Origin: Synergistaceae bacterium UBA4088
Lineage (GTDB): Bacteria; Synergistota; Synergistia; Synergistales; Thermovirgaceae
NCBI GenBank assembly: GCA_002382605.1
Contig: DFYG01000007.1
Location: forward strand, 973-10,343
Reading direction: 5' to 3'
DNA length: 9,371 nt
The notes beneath the pieces were generated by a model. The model had not been told where the DNA came from. It worked only from the letters and a program-made list of their open reading frames with translations, and did no database searches. This document shows, piece after piece, positions 6,025-9,371 of this stretch (position 1 is its first letter; each line of letters opens with the position of its first letter). Both the position numbers and the translations under genes were made by a program.

Positions 6025-7401
6025 ATGGAAGCCTTTATGGCGATCAACGGTTATGTCAACGGCATAGTATGGGGTCCCCCGATGCTTGCCCTGCTCGTTG
6101 GGACAGGCATATATCTTTCAGTCATTCTGGGTTTCCCCCAGGTCAGGTACTTTGGTTTCATGTTCAAGGAAGTCATGGGGAAGATAGGCAAGAAAGCAGA
6201 AGGCGAGGGCACGATATCATCATTCGGCGCTCTTTCCGTCGCTCTTGCATCCACGGTAGGGTCCGGAAACATCGCCGGAGCTGCGACGGCCCTTCACCTG
6301 GGAGGTCCTGGAGCTCTTTTCTGGATGTGGATCACAGCGATATTCGGCATGACTACAAAGATGACCGAAGTTTCACTGGCCGTAAAGTTCCGTGAAAAGG
6401 ATGAAGCGGGCAACTGGCGCGGAGGCACCATGTATGTCATGGAGAAAGCCCTCGGCCAGAAGTGGCTCGCATGGCTGTTCGCGTTCTTCACGACCTTCGC
6501 CGCGTTCGGAATAGGCAATGCCATCCAGGCCAACTCAACAGCCCAGGCTCTCGAGCTCGGGTTCGGGATTCCGTCCTACGTATCCGGCATTGCCGTAGCG
6601 GTGCTGGTAGCACTGGTCATCATAGGAGGACTCAAGAGGATCTCCGACGTCACAACCTACCTTGTTCCCTTCATGGCCATCTTCTACGTGATAGGCGGTC
6701 TCGCGGTCATCGTGATGCACGCCAGTCTAGTCCCGCAGGCGATCAGCAATGCCGTCTACTATGCCTTCAATGACCCGATGGCAATGCCAGGAGCAGTAGC
6801 AGGCTGGTCTATCAAGCTGGCTCTGACCAAGGGTGTTGCGCGCGGCGTCTTCTCCAACGAGGCAGGGCTGGGCTCCGCACCCATGGTCCATGCCACCGCC
6901 GTCACGGATCACCCCGTCCGCCAGGGTGTTTACGGTCTGTTCGAGGTCTTCATGGACACCATCGTCATCTGTTCCATAACCACCATAGGGATCCTGACGA
7001 CCGGAACGCTGACAGGCAGCCCGGAACTCACGGGCGCACAGCTCACCCTGACGGCCTTCCAGACCGTTCTCGGAACGCCCGGTGTCTGGATCATGTCGCT
7101 CGGTCTGGCAATGTTCGCCTTCTCGACCATCCTCGGCTGGTACTGGTACGGCGAGACAGGTGCTGTCTATATCTTCGGACTGAAGATCACCCCGGTCTAC
7201 AAGATCCTCTGGATAGCGGTATGTGTCGTTGGCGCCTGGGGCGGCGGCGGCAAGTTCCTGACCAACATCTGGGACCTCTCCGATACCATGAACGGTCTCA
7301 TGGCGGCGCCCAACCTTATTGCTCTCTTATGGCTCTCAAATGAGATGCGCAAGTTAGTCAAGGACTTCGACGAGAAGCGCAAGAAGGGGACGATCCACTA
7401 G
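6025..7401 (+). CDS. agcS: Sodium:alanine/glycine symporter (AGCS family)
   Basis: This 458-residue membrane protein belongs to the alanine or glycine:cation symporter family, whose members bring in alanine and/or glycine with Na+. Family signatures are SVALASTVGSGNIAGAATAL at residues 71-90, GPGALFWMW at 94-102, and the hallmark GVARGVFSNEAGLGSAP at 270-286. About ten or eleven hydrophobic segments can be picked out, roughly at residues 14-36, 66-90, 94-110, 147-166, 185-202, 211-231, 302-326, 353-374, 391-408 and 424-437. The C-terminus is short and basic (KLVKDFDEKRKKGTIH), as expected for a cytoplasmic tail. ATG 6025 follows AAGGAGGG at 6007-6014. Its place directly after glycine reductase suggests uptake of the substrate glycine or of alanine, a common Stickland electron donor; substrate preference cannot be read from sequence alone. 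Confidence 0.92.
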   Translation: MEAFMAINGYVNGIVWGPPMLALLVGTGIYLSVILGFPQVRYFGFMFKEVMGKIGKKAEGEGTISSFGALSVALASTVGSGNIAGAATALHLGGPGALFWMWITAIFGMTTKMTEVSLAVKFREKDEAGNWRGGTMYVMEKALGQKWLAWLFAFFTTFAAFGIGNAIQANSTAQALELGFGIPSYVSGIAVAVLVALVIIGGLKRISDVTTYLVPFMAIFYVIGGLAVIVMHASLVPQAISNAVYYAFNDPMAMPGAVAGWSIKLALTKGVARGVFSNEAGLGSAPMVHATAVTDHPVRQGVYGLFEVFMDTIVICSITTIGILTTGTLTGSPELTGAQLTLTAFQTVLGTPGVWIMSLGLAMFAFSTILGWYWYGETGAVYIFGLKITPVYKILWIAVCVVGAWGGGGKFLTNIWDLSDTMNGLMAAPNLIALLWLSNEMRKLVKDFDEKRKKGTIH

Positions 7402-7439
7402 CTCCGGCACCGCGGGGTTTTGATGTTCCTTGAAATACA

Positions 7440-7474
7440 GGAGGGAGCGGGGATCTCCCCGCTCCCTCCCTTTT
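7440..7474 (+). terminator. Intrinsic terminator after agcS, abutting the alr ribosome-binding site
   Basis: The 13 bases at 7440-7452 (GGAGGGAGCGGGG) pair perfectly with 7457-7469 (CCCCGCTCCCTCC) around an ATCT loop, followed by C and TTTT (7471-7474). The stem is very stable; the T-run is short, so termination may be partial. Only 17 bases separate its end from the alr GTG start. Confidence 0.8.
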
Positions 7475-7494
7475 AAAAGGAGGGTACGCCAGTG
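7475..7494 (+). promoter_or_regulatory. Ribosome-binding site and GTG start of alr
   Basis: AAAAGGAGGG (7475-7484) lies seven bases before GTG at 7492-7494. The protein read from this GTG (MSLRPTHIEVN) gives the usual alanine racemase N-terminus, and no ATG fits better. The GGAGGG core is complementary to the CCCTCC in the 3' arm of the preceding terminator. Confidence 0.8.
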
Positions 7495-8607
7495 TCTCTG
7501 CGTCCGACCCATATTGAAGTCAACCAGGAAAACCTCGCCTTCAACTTCCGCTCCATAGCCGGCTTTCTGGATCCCGGCTGCAGCCTGATGGCTGTTGTAA
7601 AGGCCAACGGATACGGACTTGGAGCCATGGAGGTTGCCAGGATCTTCCGGGATAACGGCTGCCAGAGATTCGCAGTGGCAACACCGGATGAAGCGGTTGA
7701 ACTGAGAGAGGGCGGGATAAACGAGCCTATTCTGGTTCTCGGCCCATCCCCCCGAGAGGCTGCTGAAGTCTTCGTAGCCTCGGATATAACGGCGGCGTGT
7801 ACCGATCTGTCTTTTGCCGTGGCGATGAGCCGCGCCGCCGCCAAACAGGGCCGGCCCGCCCGCCTTCACCTCAAGATCGACACCGGCATGGGCAGAATAG
7901 GGTTTCTCCCCTCCGAGGTTCCGGATACGGTTGAGAAGATATCCCGCCTCCCGGGTCTGGATCTTGAAGGAGTCTTCACCCACTTTGCCTGTGCTGATGA
8001 GAGGAATCCGGAGTACACCAGGACCCAGTTTTCACGGTTCGGAGAGGTTCTCGATTCGCTTCGGGGCCGCAACATCAGGTTCAGGATCCGGCATGTCTGC
8101 AACAGCGCGGGAACTGTCAACTTCCCGGAGATGCACCTTGATGCCGTTCGCCCCGGGATCATCCTTTACGGAATGTGGCCATCGACTCACTGTAAAAAGA
8201 GTGTCGAATTGAGATCCGTTTTCGAGGTGAAGACCTCAGTTGCGCTTGTTCGCGAACTTCCCCCCCGCAGCGGTGTCGGGTATGGCCTTCGTTACATGAC
8301 CAGGGGAACGGAACGTGTGGCGATACTCCCCATCGGTTATCATGACGGCTACGCCCGGCCGCTCTCGATGAAGGCCTCGGTCCTTGTCAGGGGGAAGAGA
8401 GCCCCGCTCATCGGGAGTATCTGCATGGACCAGACAATGGTCGATGTCACGCACATTCCCGACGTCATTTCCGGGGATGAAGTGGTTCTTGTCGGAAGAC
8501 AGGGATCGGAGTGCATCTCACCGGAGGAGATAGCGGGGTACCTCGGAACAATAAACTATGAGATACCCAGCCTGTTCACGAAGAGGATCCCGAGGGTCTA
8601 CATTTAA
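7492..8607 (+). CDS. alr: Alanine racemase (PLP-dependent), GTG start
   Basis: Alr interconverts L- and D-alanine, chiefly supplying D-alanine for peptidoglycan; in an amino-acid fermenter it could also let D-alanine enter catabolism. The 371-residue product has the N-terminal TIM-barrel with the PLP lysine Lys37 in VVKANGYGLG, then HLKIDTGMGRIGF, THFACADE, HVCNSAGT and DAVRPGIILYGM. The C-terminal beta-domain carries the second catalytic base Tyr264 in GVGYGLRY, plus PIGYHDGYAR and SICMDQTMVDV. These positions correspond to the classical Lys39/Tyr265 pair. The lysine motif differs slightly from the common KANAYGHG. The gene follows agcS by 90 bases and has its own terminator. A racemase of different amino acid specificity cannot be excluded, but all core Alr motifs are present. 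Confidence 0.93.
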   Translation: MSLRPTHIEVNQENLAFNFRSIAGFLDPGCSLMAVVKANGYGLGAMEVARIFRDNGCQRFAVATPDEAVELREGGINEPILVLGPSPREAAEVFVASDITAACTDLSFAVAMSRAAAKQGRPARLHLKIDTGMGRIGFLPSEVPDTVEKISRLPGLDLEGVFTHFACADERNPEYTRTQFSRFGEVLDSLRGRNIRFRIRHVCNSAGTVNFPEMHLDAVRPGIILYGMWPSTHCKKSVELRSVFEVKTSVALVRELPPRSGVGYGLRYMTRGTERVAILPIGYHDGYARPLSMKASVLVRGKRAPLIGSICMDQTMVDVTHIPDVISGDEVVLVGRQGSECISPEEIAGYLGTINYEIPSLFTKRIPRVYI

Positions 8608-8658
8608 AGGATCCCGTCCATCGATCGTTCAAGGTTCCCGGAGATGAGACCTTCATCA

Positions 8659-8683
8659 GGCGGACTATGTCCGCCGTTTTTTT
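8659..8683 (+). terminator. Intrinsic terminator after alr
   Basis: GGCGGAC (8659-8665) pairs perfectly with GTCCGCC (8669-8675) around a TAT loop and is followed by G and seven T residues (8677-8683). This is a textbook rho-independent terminator, placed 52 bases after the alr stop, and it separates alr from the transketolase gene. Confidence 0.9.
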
Positions 8684-8699
8684 GCAGGCTGTTAGGGTT

Positions 8700-8705
8700 T
8701 ATAAT
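8700..8705 (+). promoter_or_regulatory. Putative -10 element for the transketolase gene
   Basis: A perfect TATAAT lies at 8700-8705, just after the alr terminator and 61 bases before the next start codon. The region 17 bases upstream is the terminator T-run, not a convincing TTGACA; TTGCAG at 8682-8687 is too close. Position between a terminator and a gene start supports it, but the -35 is poor. Confidence 0.4.
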
Positions 8706-8766
8706 CCTTGAAAGTGAAAGAAACCACCGTCTTTGTCTGTGCAGGGGCGCAATTGGAGGAACGGAT

Positions 8767-9371
8767 ATGGATGATATCAAGGCGGCTCTTTTAAATTTTC
8801 CGGAACAACAGCTTGGAGAGGATATGGCAGGCCGGATCCACAAAGCGGCGGATGAGTGTCGATCCTGGGCGGTAACCATGACCTCCGCTGCCGGCAGCGG
8901 GCATCCCGGCGGATCCCTTTCCAGCATGGAGATGTACCTTATGGTTTACGGGGTCGCCAATATCACCCCGGAAAACTGTGATGGAATAGAGAGGGATTTT
9001 GTGGTCATAAGTCATGGGCATACTTCTCCTGGAGCATACGCCGCCCTCGCGAAATACGGTTTTTTTGATCCCGCGGAAGCTATGGCCCATTTCAGGCAGG
9101 CCGGAAGTCCCTTTCAGGGTCACGTTGAGAGGGTCGTGCCCGGGATCGACTGGGGAAGCGGAAACCTCGGCCAGGGGCTCGCGGCGGGAGTTGGTTTCGC
9201 ACTCGCGATGCGGGCTCGCAGCAGGGAAGATCACGTCTATGTTCTGATGGGTGACGGTGAGCAGGTCAAAGGGCAGATAGCCGAAGCAAGAAGGACAGCC
9301 TCTCACCACGGTCTTGAAAACATCACTGCCCTCATCGACCGCAACGGGATACAGATATCCGGCCGGACCGA
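8767..9371 (+). CDS. Transketolase, N-terminal (ThDP-binding) half, cut off by the window edge
   Basis: Transketolase moves two-carbon units between sugar phosphates in the non-oxidative pentose phosphate pathway. The frame is open from ATG 8767 (GGAGGA at 8755-8760) to the last base, giving 201 residues. Motifs in order are TSAAGSGHPGGSLSSMEM (residues 40-57), ISHGHTSPGAYAAL (81-94), WGSGNLGQGLAAGVGFALAM (129-148), the thiamine-diphosphate/Mg motif GDGEQVKGQIAEA (162-174) and DRNGIQISGRT (191-201). The short N-terminus and the layout resemble the separate N-terminal subunit found in many anaerobes, where a second gene encodes the C-terminal half; whether it is split here lies beyond the window. 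The GDGE motif is followed by QVKG, where the more usual form has an EG pair and a tryptophan before EA. A relative acting on another ketose cannot be excluded. Confidence 0.85.
   Translation, partial: MDDIKAALLNFPEQQLGEDMAGRIHKAADECRSWAVTMTSAAGSGHPGGSLSSMEMYLMVYGVANITPENCDGIERDFVVISHGHTSPGAYAALAKYGFFDPAEAMAHFRQAGSPFQGHVERVVPGIDWGSGNLGQGLAAGVGFALAMRARSREDHVYVLMGDGEQVKGQIAEARRTASHHGLENITALIDRNGIQISGRT

Noticed and set aside
1..9371. CRISPR array, tRNA/rRNA gene, insertion sequence or phage-like segment
   Set aside because: No spaced direct repeats, cloverleaf-type tRNA, rRNA-like stretch, transposase or terminal inverted repeats were found; the genes are tightly packed metabolic genes of even composition.

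Overview
The window carries the greater part of a glycine reductase operon (grdE-grdA-grdB-grdC-grdD), followed by a sodium:alanine/glycine symporter gene (agcS), an alanine racemase gene (alr) and the 5' two thirds or so of a transketolase N-terminal-half gene. All genes lie on the + strand. Glycine reductase marks a strictly anaerobic, amino-acid-fermenting (Stickland-type) bacterium that decodes UGA as selenocysteine. The moderately high GC, strong AGGAGG ribosome-binding sites and this gene content fit Synergistota or a GC-richer clostridial lineage. That placement is inference; no rRNA or other phylogenetic marker is present.

Layout: 1-1203 grdE (5' end cut off by the window edge); 1261-1737 grdA with a Sec codon at 1390; 1771-3078 grdB with a Sec codon at 2815 and a clear SECIS-like hairpin behind it; 3150-4682 grdC; 4687-5844 grdD. 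The grd genes are separated by 4-71 bases and look like one transcription unit. An extended -10 promoter (5884-5892) and a leader of roughly 125 bases precede agcS (6025-7401). A long GC-rich terminator (7440-7474) ends agcS and runs straight into the ribosome-binding site of alr (7492-8607, GTG start). A second terminator (8659-8683) ends alr, and a putative promoter leads into the transketolase gene (8767 to the window edge). No gene-free stretch exceeds 300 bases.

How the genes work together: AgcS probably imports alanine and/or glycine with sodium. Glycine is bound by the pyruvoyl-containing Protein B (GrdE plus the selenoprotein GrdB), its carbon moves to the selenoprotein GrdA as Se-carboxymethyl-selenocysteine, and Protein C (GrdC/GrdD) releases acetyl phosphate, which can yield ATP through acetate kinase (not in the window). 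Alr interconverts L- and D-alanine for peptidoglycan or for using D-alanine as a substrate. Transketolase belongs to the non-oxidative pentose phosphate pathway.

No wholly unknown system is visible. The points most worth a second look are the recoding signals and competing TGA codons of the grd genes, the agcS leader, and the overlap of the agcS terminator with the alr ribosome-binding site.
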